A stretch of DNA of 64,000 bases from Euryodendron excelsum (taxonomy: Eukaryota > Streptophyta > Magnoliopsida > Ericales > Pentaphylacaceae). Each line of letters starts with the position of its first letter. Position 1 is the first letter of the stretch. The notes under the pieces were generated by a model, which did no database searches, was not told where the DNA came from, and was given only the letters and a program-made list of their open reading frames with translations. Positions 1 to 13,542 of the stretch are shown in pieces. The DNA is taken from assembly GCA_033060915.1 (NCBI GenBank), contig CM065394.1, positions 36,637,501-36,701,500 on the forward strand. Direction: 5' to 3'. The position numbers and the translations under genes were made by a program.

Positions 1-830
1 AATTCATCTCCTGAAAAATCAGGGGAACTGCCACCACTCATCTTCAGACGCGCGCACACACACACTCGCACACACGCACACTCTCTCTCTATATATATGC
101 GTGTATATATATATATATATATATATTGATGGGGAAAAAAAGAAAAAAAAGACAGGCTAGTGGATGGTCCTGCTGAGTTGGGGTGAGGGGATGGGCTATA
201 TGGGGACGGACTTAATTGTTGACAATATTTGTAGAAAGTACCTGCTGTCTAATGTAATTGCTTCGATTTGTTTCAGGTGATTGGCATATGGCTTACATTT
301 GCATGTACAAGGCTCGTCTTACTCCCATGTAACCTTTTTCCTATCTTCAATTTAATTGGAGTAATCAGTTGGTTTACACAACCGTTCATTATATTTGATC
401 AAGAACTGAGTGTAAAAACTCTTGATCCCATGATTTTAGATGATGTGTTTTATGTACTCTTTGTTAAATATGCTTGTTGAAGTTTGGTGCTTAGGGTGTG
501 TTTTACTTCTACCAAAGGAAATGAAGGAAGGGTTTGTTGGGACAATTAATCCCGATTAAGGCGGGGCTATGATCTTGTTACTTGGCTGTACTGCTTGTAA
601 TGTAAGAATCATCATAAATAGTGTAGTGCTTATTGAATGAATGCGATCACTACCAGCAGTGATGAGCCCAGTGTTCTTCTTTAAGGAAGATGGTATGATG
701 GTCCATGTGCTCCCCCATTGTAGCAGAGAGAGGGCCACCACCAGCCAGCTTGATAAATGATGATCCCCTCTCCTCTTTTGTGGAAAACATGATTTCATCT
801 TTGTAACTAAGTCAAGGGATGGGGAGGAAG
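1..830 (+). other. possible 3' end of an upstream transcript
   Basis: A polypyrimidine stretch and TTTCAG at about 270-275 could be a splice acceptor. It is followed by non-repetitive sequence of moderate GC with no recognisable protein. The stretch around 480-660 reads like a 3' untranslated region, with TAAATAG and GAATGAATG near 615-645. No domain is visible in any frame, so this is only a guess that a plus-strand gene ends here. A mixed CA/CT/TA microsatellite lies at 55-126. Confidence 0.2.
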
Positions 831-1265
831 GGTGGCACTCACTAAGTTACAACTTGAGTTGAATGAGAGGCACCAGCATACGCATCATTGTTTTTTTTTA
901 TTTTCGTTTCTTCAGCGGTTAAGAGTGTTTGGGTCAGTTTGTGCGTACGTTGACTAATTCTTTCTCTGGTTGAGTCAAAGCATGTTATTTACACCAAAAT
1001 TAGGGTATTCACAAAGAAAATCTCTTATTGTTAATTTGACCTTGACAAAGAGCTTAGGCCAATTGGGTTAGTTTAGTTGATTACTACTCTTTCCATGGTA
1101 GGCTAATACAAATGTGCATCAAATCTATAGGTAATTTATCAATCACCACCGAAATTCAAGGGATTTTTCTTCAACCGGATTGTTTTTCTGATGTAGGCTT
1201 ACGTCTTTCATGACATGTAGTATGTGGGGCCCAAAATTTTGCTTTCAAGTCCAAGTGACTTACCT

Positions 1266-1535
1266 CCTGTTTGGAATTTGGAGGAGGAAAGGGAAAGGGA
1301 AAGAAAATTTTAAAATTTTCTCCTTGTTTGATATTATCTAGGAGAGAAAAGGAAGAAAAGAAAAGGAAAAAGGGAGGGTAAAAAATATATTCACTCTCTC
1401 TTCTTTTTCTACATTTTCTTTCATTTTTTTTTATAAAACCTAACAAGAAAAGAAAATACATTTCTTTCATTTTTTCTTTTCCATCTTTTTCCTCTCATTT
1501 CTTAAGTTCCAAACAGTTCTTAAGTTCCAAACAGG
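1266..1535. repeat. MITE-like element with TTTGGAA ends
   Basis: It starts CTGTTTGGAATTTGGAGGAGG and ends TTCCAAACAG, so short inverted ends frame an A/G-rich then T/C-rich core. The last 20 bases are partly duplicated (CTTAAGTTCCAAACAG twice). Related starts (TATTTGGAACTTGG) occur near 25408 and 58949. There is no coding capacity. Confidence 0.45.
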
Positions 1536-1628
1536 CTCTTAGTAGCCCCACAGAATAGCCGGTTTGATTATGCAATTGTAGACCCTAGGGTGGTCTATCT
1601 ATATGCACATCATGGGCTGTGGTCCATG

Positions 1629-1631
<3 letters not shown>

Positions 1632-1661
<30 letters not shown>
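1632..1661. repeat. (GA)n microsatellite
   Basis: An uninterrupted GA dinucleotide run in intergenic DNA. Confidence 0.9.
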
Positions 1662-1664
<3 letters not shown>

Positions 1665-2940
1665 TGATGATCATTCAACTCATTCAGTTGTTATTTGTCA
1701 CAACCATTAGACAAAAACAGATTGATTCCCATGACCTACCAGTTGAACTTAATTTCAAACCTTGCTGTTTAAGTTTCGAATGGAGGGAAGAGCCATTTCT
1801 TTGACTCCCAGAATGGCCCTGAAATAATGGTTACACAGTTGCTCTACCCATCATCACTCCCAATCATAAATTTAGAAAATTATACATCACAGAAAGTCTT
1901 CAACTGACTAATTTTACTCTAGTTACTCCAATTGATTAGTTAATACTTTAGAGCACCACATCATCCTTATCATCCTTATTCTCGTAATGCAATGGACCAT
2001 CCCTGATGTGAATCTGATGAATGGGTTTGGAACCTACCTCGCAAGACCCATTACATTGAGAGGAGCCTGAGTTAATTGGTGCTTTTGAATATTTGTGTAC
2101 TTGTGTTTGTGTTTCTTTATATTATTTTTTCTTTTCCAAATAGTAAAACAAATGTGGTATGGTACAAGTATGTACCAAACTCTATGAAACTAATTTTTTT
2201 TTTTTTTTAACAGAATGAAACTAATATTTTAATAGTAATCAAATCAAACTCATTTTCCACCATGATAGAATTCACATATACTGGTCGAAAGAAAAAAAAT
2301 ATATATACAATGAGTATTAAATGTTGGAAACCAAACAGTCCAAAAGGGAAACTCAATATATAATATCCAAGTAGCACCCCAAAAAAAAAAAAAAATTAAA
2401 AGCAGAGAGAAGTTGAACTTTCTTTAGCCCTTCGCATGAAAATGTAAGAAGATTAGAACTTGATCCATGAGCACTTGGGATTTCAAATATCCTCCATATG
2501 GACCATATCCAAGCTTGTAGATGACTACATTGAACATTCATGACCACCATACTCACTGCATGCATGCATGTACATTGATCAACATATACATACACACACA
2601 TATATATATAAAGATCAAAACAGGCCCTAAAATATACATTCTATCTTTCCATATCCAACCAAAATAGGAAAAGATTTATAATAATCATTCTTTCTTTCTT
2701 CTTTGAAATACATACAAACAAGCACCACACAAGATCAAACAAAAGAACCATTGCCTATAGAATGGTAATGTTTGTGGCCTTTCATGTGCTGTCACACCTT
2801 ATAGCATCAGAAAATGCTGTAAGTACACTTGGGTTATTCATGCATCTCTCTCTTCACCACCACATACATATTTATGTGTATATATATATATATGTATATG
2901 AAGTTTACAAAGTACAGGACAATCAGCACTGAAGAAAATT
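1662..2940. other. intergenic stretch downstream of the Dof gene
   Basis: AT-rich DNA with short poly-A/T runs and TA repeats (2597-2611, 2878-2896). I see no gene. The part nearest 2940 probably contains the 3' untranslated region of the minus-strand Dof gene, but no poly(A) site can be fixed by eye. Confidence 0.5.
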
Positions 2941-2987
2941 AAGGCAAATTGACTCTCTCTCTCTCTCTCTAAAAACCGTGACTTTTG

Positions 2988-3638
2988 TTACTGAAAGGTC
3001 GAACCTGGTGTGTAAATGGCAAGATCAGGCCACCCATTGCCGCCACCCCAATAGCTCGAATCTCCTCCACTTTGAACACCCAAAAAGCTCTCTGAATTGT
3101 TAGTGCTCTGCAACTCCACTGGTGGGTTTCGAATCAAATTCAACTCCAAGTTCGAATTCGAATTCGGGGTTTCTCCAAACTCACCCAATTGCATTGTCGG
3201 CTCATGTGGATTCAAACCATCCAGCAAGTTCTCAAATTGCCCATTCGATGCCAGAAGCGAGCTGAAACTCCCACTGATGTCAAGCATCCGGCGGTCCTGA
3301 TCGGACGCCGACGCCGGTAAACCGTATATTCCTGACGGTTCTGGTTTTGGGACGGCTAGAGCGGTGGAAGAGGACGAAGACGAAGACGACGAGGAGCGTT
3401 TTGGGTTTGAAGTGCGCTTAGTATTCTTGCGACTACCACCGCCGACCGGTATGTTCCGGAGAGTGCCTCCTTTAGTCCAATACCTCCGGCAGTTCTTGCA
3501 GAAGTGGCGTGGCTGTGAGAGATTGTAGTTGTTGTAGTAACAAAATTTGGTGTTGGCTGAATCACAGCGTGGACATTTCAGGTTCTCGTTTTCAGGGAAT
3601 TGGGGTTTGATCTGTTGATACGTTGATGGGTCTTGCAT
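2988..3638 (-). CDS. Dof-type zinc-finger transcription factor
   Basis: Plant-specific nuclear transcription factor expected to bind AAAG cores. Single-exon 216-aa protein. The Dof domain is at residues 20-71, with C22-X2-C25-X21-C47-X2-C50 holding one zinc, and the hallmark motifs [25 protein letters not shown] and [11 protein letters not shown] basic, Ser-rich linker (a run of serines near residue 82) follows. The N-terminus (MQDPSTYQQ) and the C-terminal [12 protein letters not shown] motif resemble the Arabidopsis Dof1.7/Dof3.1 group. The ATG at 3638 is the first in frame and begins the family's usual MQDP. The long CT-rich upstream leader suggests a 5' UTR of roughly 500 nt. The next gene on the same strand is the B55 subunit. 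The family call is certain; the exact orthologue is inferred. Confidence 0.96.
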   Translation of the reverse strand: MQDPSTYQQIKPQFPENENLKCPRCDSANTKFCYYNNYNLSQPRHFCKNCRRYWTKGGTLRNIPVGGGSRKNTKRTSNPKRSSSSSSSSSSTALAVPKPEPSGIYGLPASASDQDRRMLDISGSFSSLLASNGQFENLLDGLNPHEPTMQLGEFGETPNSNSNLELNLIRNPPVELQSTNNSESFLGVQSGGDSSYWGGGNGWPDLAIYTPGSTFQ

Positions 3639-4200
3639 TTTTTACACCAAAATGATCAGAAATTTCAGAGGTTTTGTAAACAAAATTGAGTTCAAAGCTT
3701 TGGCTTTGTTTCAACAGATGGATTTGGTAGAGACCTGAGATGGGTTTTTGATGGATTTTGTTAAAAGTTAACCTTTTAAAGCTGGTGAAGCTTCGAAAAA
3801 GGCAGAACAGAAACAGAGAAGAGGACGAAAAAAGGTCAAGATATTTTTGACCAAGCACAGAAACCAGAGTCCAAGAACAAAACAAGAAAGTTCAAGCCAT
3901 GTGAACTGGGAGTTTCATGGAGAGAGCGACAACCCAGAAAAAGTGAAGGAAAGTTCTGAAAATCCAAAGCTTTGAACTAGAACTTCCATTGAAGAGCCTA
4001 TTAAAAACTCAATTGTTTCACGTTGAATTTTGTCTCAGTGGGTGTGAAATCAAGAAAAAGAAAGGAGAGAGTTAAAACAGAACAGATAAGACATTTGGTA
4101 TTTGCATTCCTGAGGGAAATGATCTCTCTCTCTCTATCTCTGTTGTACGCGGAGAGTGAAGACTAGACTTCATATAGAGAGTATTATCTCTCTCTCTCTC
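3639..4200 (-). promoter_or_regulatory. probable Dof 5' leader and core promoter
   Basis: Read on the minus strand, a GA-rich run (4187-4212) and a TCTCTATATGAAG stretch near 4165-4180 precede a CT-rich leader that continues to the ATG. This is typical of plant 5' untranslated regions. The transcription start and any leader intron cannot be decided from sequence alone. Confidence 0.4.
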
Positions 4201-4703
4201 TCTCTCTCTCTTTCTAGAAGACTATCTACTGTCACTCTGATTGGAATTTGGATTGGCTAAGCTGGTGGAGTCTAGACAGCCCCACAACTTCCTGATGTGT
4301 TTAATCAGAGATTAATTTAATGCCCACTATAGTAATAGATAAATAATAGTTATATTCTCCATTCTTGGCTCCTATCTCACAATGCTTATTTTACAATTTT
4401 TAAAATCAAAGAGAGGGAACAAATGTCAAACTGTTGTGATCATGAATGTGACATCATTAACCCTAAACCTATTACAGCTAGTCAAAAAGAAAATGTTTTT
4501 ATAGAACCACAATGAATAGTTTAATTTTGATTTTTTCTAGCATTTCTCCTTGTTCACCTCATTTGGACATTAATCATAGTCCCGTCACTCCTCCTGCTGC
4601 AAAAAGAAGGAACATTGATATGGATTTTCTTGGCATGCCAAAGATTCCAAAATTCTAAATCTCTTTGAAATCGAGAGCTTAACAAGGAAATAGCATTAAA
4701 AAA

Positions 4704-4836
4704 AAAAATATTGACATCAATAGTGAGTGCGCATTACTTGTTAACTGATGTTGATCACCTTAATAGGGAAAAAATATTGACATCAATAGTGAGTGCGCAT
4801 TACTTGTCAACTAATGTTGACCATCTTAATAGGGTC
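4704..4836. repeat. tandem duplication, two 66-bp copies
   Basis: The segment containing TTGACATCAATAGTGAGTGC occurs at 4711 and again at 4777, an offset of 66 bp, with a few substitutions between copies. It is non-coding and lies upstream of the Dof gene. Confidence 0.85.
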
Positions 4837-4839
4837 TAC

Positions 4840-5660
4840 CAACTACTGGTAAGTTCTTGTTGAGATGACAAACATTAGATGAATATTTAAAATTGATGTC
4901 AACACGCCTTTATTATAAAAAATAAGAAAAAATAATTCAAAGTCCAATTGAAAAAAATGCGTATCATGAGCAAGAAAACGGTGCCAAGTCTTTGTTGGCT
5001 TTGCAGCTAGGGAGGTGGAAAAGCTTAGCTGAGCATACCAGTAATTAGTAATTAGGCTTTCAATAAAGCCCATTAATCCAAACTTTTTCTAATTGAGCCG
5101 AGCTGAGCCAAGCCAACAGAATGGTGGAGCTATTACAGCCTAGCCAGTAACAAAAGAGCTTTGCGTGGGAATGAAGCAGCATCTAGGTAGCAGTAGCATC
5201 CTAGCCAGTAATAATCTTGACCGTCCATTTATTTTTCAGCTGTTGGGGTGTGGACGTGCGAGAGCCGTCAACTGTTCTCACTTAGTAAATCGTAGCGTCG
5301 GGAGAGCGTCACCCCGGACCCACATCCCAAAGGAGCCAATGTCATCCGCAATGACACGTGGCAGACAAAAACCATAGTGTAGGCATCTGATAGTGGGAAC
5401 TGTTAGAAAACGTTTGAATCACTACTACATCGTTTTGCTTTGTTGCACGAGCTTAGTCCAACCAAATTGGTCCTATACAAACACGGTGTTATTTGGATAA
5501 ATTATTGGACGCTCTTGAAATGCCACGTGACTTTTGTTTCTCTTATTGCGAGAAAGTGGGTCATCGTTTACTTAGATGGTTGTGGGGTGAGTCTGGTAGT
5601 GTATTTGGGATCCACTTCGTAAAGAAACCCAAGAGTTGACATGGGGGTATTGAATAATTG
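4840..5660. other. intergenic DNA, no gene seen
   Basis: Mostly unique-looking sequence upstream of the Dof gene. An ACACGTGGC (ABRE/G-box-like) word is at about 5354. No open frame here resembles a known protein. Confidence 0.5.
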
Positions 5661-5678
5661 AAAACCTTGAGTTTTGGT

Positions 5679-5681
<3 letters not shown>

Positions 5682-5725
<44 letters not shown>

Positions 5726-5728
5726 TAA
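5682..5728. repeat. (CA)n(TA)n microsatellite
   Basis: About 14 CA units run directly into a TA run. Confidence 0.9.
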
Positions 5729-5829
5729 AACCTGCAATCACCTCAGGGATTGCTTTAGATGAGCTAAATTGGGTACGTGGCATACAGTGATAATGGTAAA
5801 TTATGTTATCTAATTTTTTTTTAAAATTT

Positions 5830-6085
5830 TAAACTAATCATGTCGGACACTCGACACTTAAACAAGTGCATGAGATATATGTATGACGTGGTTAGTTAGA
5901 CATGTATTTAATAGGTATATATAAGTAATTAACAGTTTATAATATGATTAGTTGAACATGCATCTAATAAGTATATATAAGTAATTAACAGTTTACTATA
6001 CAACTAAATATATAATTTTTATTTTATATATGAAATGTTACATATTAGCTTGTAAATATCATTTTACTTTTAAAAAATTAAAAAA
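5830..6085. repeat. dispersed repeat, copy 1 (GTCGGACACTCGACAC family)
   Basis: Contains GTCGGACACTCGACACTT, TTAGTTAGACATGTATTTAA and a CTTGTAAATATCATTTTAC end. The same order of words recurs twice in tandem at 16218-16640 inside a B55 intron. It is non-coding and of unknown class. Confidence 0.6.
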
Positions 6086-6848
6086 ATATTTAAAAAAATT
6101 GATATCTAATCATATTCAAATATCTTTAAAGATAAGAATTAAACGAATTCAGCATTTAAATACGTACTCGCACTGAACATCTGCACCCGAGTGCAGGCAA
6201 CATAAGTGGTAAATGGGTAGAGAAGAGGTGGTAAGAAATGCAATTGTTTATTGGAATATATGCCTAACATGAGTCCTCCAAGGAATAAATAAAGAGAAGA
6301 AGAAGAAGAAATTACTATTGGATAATATATGAATAGGATAAGTACGATGACGATGGTAAGTTCATCATGAATGATGTTCCATATGAGGCTACGCACCGTC
6401 CTTGTGGCGAAATTCAAGGGATTACTACTATATATTGCAGGAACATCAACGAAGATTACGGGCAATGGCACAAAATTTGATCAAAGACAAAAACTTGCAC
6501 TGTCCTCTTCAACATATCAGGTTTCAAATGTGCTAAATTGATTGAACAAACATGGAGAAGTTATTCACTAGTGTTACTGGAGTATTACGTCAACATTGTT
6601 TCTCTTCTCCTATTACATCTTTGCTTGCTAACTTAGTGAAAGGTAAAGTAAAAACAATATAGTGCTTTTAAAGCATTGAATAATTTTTTGGTCCGGAGCC
6701 CTCTTCTTCCACATGAGAAAAATGAGAAAGGAAAGTACTCACTACTTGGACATGGAAACTTAAAATAACACATACGAAAATGCTATTTTTAAAAAACTTT
6801 GTACAAAAAATTTCATCAAAATAGTATAACAGTGGTATTATTGTAATG

Positions 6849-7035
6849 AAAAATATTATTTTTTCAGAATTTTTATACAGAATTTTAAACCAAAATGATG
6901 TGACAGTGGTAGTTTTACAATTAAAATGCATCTTGGCATGTTCTTTATTTTAAAGTGTTAGGTCCACAAGTCAGACACATTATTCTGGATATAAATTCTG
7001 TACGAATTTTCTGAATGTATAACATTATCTTATTG
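6849..7035 (-). repeat. MITE with ATTCAGAAAATTT ends, copy 1
   Basis: Read in reverse, it gives ATGTTATACATTCAGAAAATT, an inner part with GATGTGTCTGACTTGTGG, and a far end with TTTTGTACAAAAATTCTGA-like sequence. The same element lies in plus orientation at 43262-43445. The inverted terminal arms are about 35 bp. Confidence 0.6.
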
Positions 7036-7039
7036 TAAT

Positions 7040-8387
7040 TCATAGTCATTATAATAGATAATTTGTTTTGAAATGAATAATTCTTATTAACGATAAATTT
7101 TATATGAAATTTTTTTGTTTGTTTAATGTCGTCCAAACGGATAAAACGAGTAAAAATTGCAGGGGTGAGTACTGAGTCAATGGCAGGAGGCCCTGTCCCG
7201 TCGTGTCACGCGCAAAACACAACCGGCGTGCAACGCGGTTTGGTCGGCGTGCCGCTACCTACTCCGCGCTGTTTCCTTCCGTCCTTCCTTTCGTTGCCTT
7301 TCATGAGGATGGATGATCATCTCTTTACATCTTGCGTGTATATATCTATATATTAATATATTGGATATAAATACATATAGTTACATTTATATAACCACTT
7401 TTTTATTTTTTATGCATCAGTTTTTTTAAAAAATACTTAAATTTATAGTATTTAAATTGAGGAAAAGAAAAACAATAATTACATTAGTCATTTTTTTACA
7501 CACAAAATTCTTTATGCAAAATCTCTTTTAAAAAGTTAAGTCATTTTTTGTTTTAATGCCATAACAATACATCTGGCCACAAGTAACTGATCCAAACTAG
7601 AATTTGATTTCACGGATTTGACTAGAATTTGCTTTCATTTTACCAATTCGAGAATTAAAACACTGTTCATCAAAAATCTTTATAGCTTCCCCCACAAACC
7701 TCCAAGTAAACTCGCAGGAACTGTATCTAGAGAAATCAGACTCAGTTTAGCAACACGCAGGCATAAATAGAAAACAATTAATGCAATAAACCATCCAACT
7801 ACTTTTACAAAAAATACTCGAATTTAAAAACTATTACAAAACCAGAGCAAGATCATCCTAAGCAAAAGAATTTCAACCGTACCCCAGAAAAATTAATAAA
7901 AGCTTGATTTACTGCATCTGCATATGTTAGCAGCAGCTTCTTCCCAGCATGATTCTAGTAAAACTACATTTATCTTAAAACTAGTGGCAGTATTGGACAT
8001 CCTTAAAAAGTTTCTGTTGTAGGAGAGCTACAATCACATTTTCCTGACTCCAACCCAACAAAAATAAGAACAGAACTGCATCTTTCCTTTGAGAAGAGAA
8101 GGGTAAAAAATAAAAGAAATGGAGGGCGAATCAGAGGAAGAGATGGGGGTGGAAGAAAGCAATCTGCTTGCCCAGGAACAAAGACGAGTTGCCATGTCAT
8201 CGATTCTGTAAAAGCAGCTTCTGGACCTTGATATTTAACGCCCGTGCTACATGTTTATGAGGCACTGCAAATGCGAGAAATCTTGAAGCCTTGTGAAGCT
8301 GGTTGGCGCAAAAGGCAAAAGAGCTTTCTCCAACAGCAACCCGAAAAAGTTTAAACAAGCAACAATAAATTTCTTCCGGGACCATCA
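7040..8387. other. intergenic DNA and likely B55 3' UTR
   Basis: The part next to 8387 should be the 3' untranslated region of the minus-strand B55 gene; it is less AT-biased up to about 7560. Below that the sequence is AT-rich with no recognised gene. The polyadenylation site was not located. Confidence 0.45.
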
Positions 8388-11300
8388 TCATGCATAGTAC
8401 ATGTACAGGCTGTTTGCAGCAGCACAAGCAATTGAGTTTTCAGTTGGGTGCCATGCTAGGTGGAGCAACTTGGTCGTGAAATCAAAAGAATTTCCATTTG
8501 CATCGACTCCTGGGCTTTCAGCTCCTGTTAAAGGATCTTACAAGATTTACATTGAATGAAATACACTCCCCAATTTGTGTCAATATAAAACTGGAAAACA
8601 GAGAAAAAGAAGAAGATCAAGAAAGTGCCGACCTCGTCTGACAACACGTGTTATACTGCTGAGGGATCTGGAAGGCCTTGGAGGGGTCTGAACTTGTCTC
8701 CTAAAAAGGCACATCAAAGTTTCTATAGTTACTAATATCGCAAGATAATATCAACATTAGTCTCTCTCTTCACATTTTTATCAATGATACCTCATGGGGC
8801 TTTTGCTGGCTTCCAGAGTAACTGCTTCAGTACTGCCCGCAGCACAACCAAACACGCGGAATAGATTGCTGGGATCACATTAATTTAACATTAGATGCAT
8901 GCATGAAGGAAAACTGCAACAATGATATATTGGCAATAGACATTTGTGAACAGACCTGTAAGAACCTGTTGCCAATCGCTGCCCATCACCACTCAAGCAG
9001 CACTCAAATTTATCAAAGATGGAATCATTTTCATATAGATCACATAGCTGGACAGAAACAAATAAACTCGTTTTACTTACATGTCAAAGCAGCCAAAAAG
9101 CTTTAAATAAAAGATAAAGAAGAAAAGGAATTACCTTAGGTCTTAGATACTCGTGAACCTGGAAGGTTGCAACTGGACCGGAATCCATATTAATATCCCA
9201 TAACTGAAACCAAGTAAAATGGATTACAGCAAGAACAGTAAGTCAATCCAAGTATACAAGAGTAGAAGTTTTCAAATCTACACTTATGTTTTTGGCAGAA
9301 AACTGCAAGCAGACAAAAGTCCTCAAGTTAGATAGTGTCCAACCTACCCTAACATGACTCTGGAGCTTTCCAAGTGAAACAATACAGGGAGACGTTATGC
9401 CAATACATACACAGCACATACATAAATGATAGGCTATAATAACACTGTAAGCGTTCCTGCTGAACTGACATTACATTAAAATTACAGCTTGTAAAGTGGC
9501 ATTCCAATGTTTTATAAAAACAAGAAAGCTACAAATTTTGCCAATCCAATGACTGGAAGTTCCAATGTTCGCTGACAAAAATTAGTAAATTACTATTGTC
9601 AAAGTAGAAAACAAAACTTAAGAGAAAAGTTCCTCCCACCTCAAAGCTCCACCATCACCCCCTACTCCAATAACATACGTAATCTACCAAACTTAATCCG
9701 TGACCATGATCTCCTTATCATCTGCAATAGTGGAATCTGGACAAGTTTCTCACCTTCTAGTTCAAAATAGAATACTCTCGTTTTTTACACTACTATATAT
9801 TAAGGAAACCATAGAAACCGACACAGTTACTATGCATATGTCAAGCTAGTGTGTTGACATGCCAAGCTCTGCCTTAAAATAACCATCGAAGTAGCAGTAC
9901 TTCAAAACAAATTCTTACTGAGTGTTCCTGTCAGAAAAAACTAGTCAAAGGATAAAGTTGCCTTCTCAAATCTCAAAGGTACTGGATTACATGGAACCAT
10001 GAAAGCAAGAAGTATTAGGTTCACTTTTCAGTTACTCAATAAAGTAATATTGGCTGCAATGGACATAGGCATGTAATGGACACATGCATGTGTATGCTGC
10101 ATATATTTGGACACAAGACCTGCACTCATACGTCAGTTTACGCTATACTATAGAAGAAATCTAGACATCTGACAACAGAGATGTGTTTCTATGTCTTACT
10201 ATCTGAGGGATAGAATAAATGAGAAATCTAACACCTAGGCACTCTACACACCCACATTTGGTATATAAATCTTGAGTCCACAAAACAATCTTTCATCAAA
10301 TGACCTAAAAGGACAAGTAACAACATTTACAAAATAGACCAACTACAGAAAGCATGGTTAAATAAACTTGGCAATATTCAGACCATAGTTACCAAAATGG
10401 GAAGCTGAAGCGGGAAACGTTAGGGAAATGGAAGTGGGAAACGCAACCAAAAAATATGGGGTGAAATGGAAAGCGGGAAACGATTGCTAAACTTGATAGG
10501 AATCTTATTAAGAAACTTTCGCGAAACTCAAATGAGACTTTTAGGAAACTTAGTGGAAACCTTTGAAAAACTTAGTGGAAACTTAAATGAAAAATTTCAT
10601 AGATACTTGGTTAGAATTTAAGGGAAAAAAATGTATAAAAATTAATATTTCAAGTCTAAAACTTTTCTCCTAAGTTTTCCAAGAGTTTCTATCAAATATC
10701 TCAAGAGTTTCCAAAATGTTTCCCTGCATTTTCAGTAAGTTTTCCCAAAATTTCCAAGCAAGTTTCGTACCGGTATCGGAAACGCGTTTTCCCCTCCCAA
10801 ATGAGTTTCCGGTAACTATGATCCAGACCACCAGTTTCTTCACGTTTGCTCAGACATTGACATAGAGACAAATTTACAGTGCTGACGTGCCATACATCCT
10901 GAAGCTAAACTCTCTTTAAGATCCAGAAGATCAAACTTATTCCCCAATCAGATCTATATAAAGGTACAGACCTCGTTCTACAGCAGTAGTAACAGCACTA
11001 ACTGCTATGACCACACAAGGGTACTTTATTTTCAGTTTAGGAAATTCTAAGCCTCATCCTCAAGTCTCTATACATCATTAACTTTGGCAGGTCTTCTGAT
11101 CTATACTATGTGGACTTCAGGATGGGTGTCTAGGTGGAGGATTTGTCTAGTTCCTAGATGTAACGGTAAGGAAATACAATGACAATGTTAAAATTTCTAT
11201 TAAAGAAGGATTCCTAAACTTGGATACGTGTGATCATTCTAAAATCCCCTTGCCACAAGAAAAAAATGGGAAATATGAAATTTTGGGTAAACTGGGAGTA

Positions 11301-13511
11301 TGCTCCTCATTCTTTGAGAAGTGTCTGAAGGAAATGTGCCAGATGCAATTCCCATGCCTGTAACCATGTCTCATGTATCACATGGGTAATCCACACATAT
11401 TGAAGTGTCCTTGCAAAACTTTTGGTCTACATTTTGCATCCGTGCCTGTTATCACTCATGAAGAAGAAGAAGAAGAAGAAGAAGAAGAAGAAGAAAATAT
11501 TTTCTTCTGTTTCTGCTTTTCTGTGTGCTACATATAAGCTGCAGTGTCATAATGCCATTTCAGCATCTTATGGAACATGCACAGAGGTGTACTACTTTTA
11601 TAGATGAAGCTTGCTTTAAAATTGTCACTGGGGCATGCTAAAAGAGCTGAAAGTCCAAACCATGTTCAGCACTCTGCGCTCCAGAGCATAGATATCTAGC
11701 AGTGACAGATTAACAAAAGGTTTGTACCAAACATAAAGCTCATGTTATTAGCAAGAAGATTCGAACCTTAAGAGTCATGTAATCACGACTAAGTATGTAT
11801 CTTCCATCCTTTCCAAATTTAATATCTGAAATTGATGCTATTATTTCCGTGAAAAAAGATCTTGAACCAGGTGCCTCCTGTTCCTCAAACCTGTATGCAA
11901 AGGTTATCATTGTCTAATCATACTAAGGGCATTCATGTAATTCAGATGTACACATTAGCATAAAAACAACACTTTCTTTTTCCCCTTTTCCAACTCCTTT
12001 TTCTTTTTCAATAGAGCCTCAACAGTCCCAATCGCGGTGACTCCCAAATTTGGTTTCAGCTTTGCTATTTCATATCAGATCATTTGAGGAATGAATAAAA
12101 GCACAACAGAAGCCTACTTACAATTTCGAATGTGTATCACACAAAGCTGATTGCCGCAAATCAATAAGACGAATTGACCCTTTTGAACTACTATATGCCA
12201 ACGTGTTACAATGGGTAGGATGAAATTCTGCTGATGTTATCACCTCTGCAAAAAGTTAAATAAATATTTCAACACTTGATCATATAGTGTTATGAAACAA
12301 ATAGTTTTAGATCTAAAACCCTACAGAGTAACCAATACCAATGCAAAAATTCACTAATTGAGGGGCAGTTCTGGACAACCAAACTACAGGCCAACCTATT
12401 TTCACCAAACCCAGGCTGCATAGCAAAGCAGAAATTCCTCCAGTTTTACGAGGAACTGCATTTAAGGTCAAATTTTGCAAATAATCTAGATTTTGCCCAA
12501 CAAAGGGAGTAGCAGCCAGTTAATTTTATCCAGCTAAAAAACAGACTGACACAATTTTTCATTTTCCATGAGCAGCCCCTAGCAAGTCAGCATATCTAAT
12601 AAAGAGCAAAATAGGATTGTCAAGCACAACCAAAGCTGCAATATAATCCACCTCATTGAACCCAGAAAGAATTCATAAATGGAAACCAACATATGCAAAG
12701 AAAAATGAAAAAATATTCAAAAACATCGTGATTTAATTTGGAAGCTCCGATCAATATGCTAAGGACCATACCAGTTAGATCCTCCATGTTTGCAGGCTTC
12801 ACATCGACAATATTGAAACTTTGATTGCTAATTTCCAAGTTCCAAAGATTTATTCGCAGATCATCAGCCGATATGAATGTTTCACCATCACTAGAACATC
12901 AGAGAGAGAGAGAGAGAGAGTCAATGAGATTGGCTAGATATCAGGCGCAGAAAAAATAAAGAACATAAACATTATAAGTTAACAGTAATAGAACAGCACA
13001 GTTATACATAGCAGTTCTAAATTACGAAAAACAAATTTACACTAGCTAAATTATAGCAAATATGAAGCTCTATTTACCAAAATAATGAGGAAAAGAAAAT
13101 TAACACAGTAGATGATGCATATATAATCCAGAAATAATTCCCCCCCCCCCCCCCCCCGGGGGGGAAAAAAACTAAAAACAAGGTCTCAATCCACTTGTTC
13201 TACACCAGTGGATCCAGAGTCTAATATTTGGCCATACAATCCCACAAAAATAAAAGCAAACATGTCTCGATAATTTGAATGGTAAAAATTCGATCAAGAT
13301 TACTGGACAACAATTTCACCACTCACTTTATGGTGTTCTGTGAAAAGTCGTGTAACTCTTTCATTCCTTCATTGAATTTAACATGTACATGTGGAGTAGT
13401 GTATATAACTTTAATTGTCCAACACTCATTTAGAGAGGTGGCGGCAAAATGTGGTTCTCTCATTTTCCCTCGCTTTTTCCTTTTGAAGGGGGAGAGAGGG
13501 CAGGGATTCAG

Positions 13512-13542
<31 letters not shown>

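Noticed and set aside
6139..6471. 110-codon minus-strand frame with hydrophobic stretches
   Set aside because: No recognisable family, no promoter or splice context, and AT-rich DNA makes hydrophobic frames by chance.
11422..11607. Frame encoding a poly-Lys run
   Set aside because: Produced by an (AAG)11 microsatellite inside a B55 intron.
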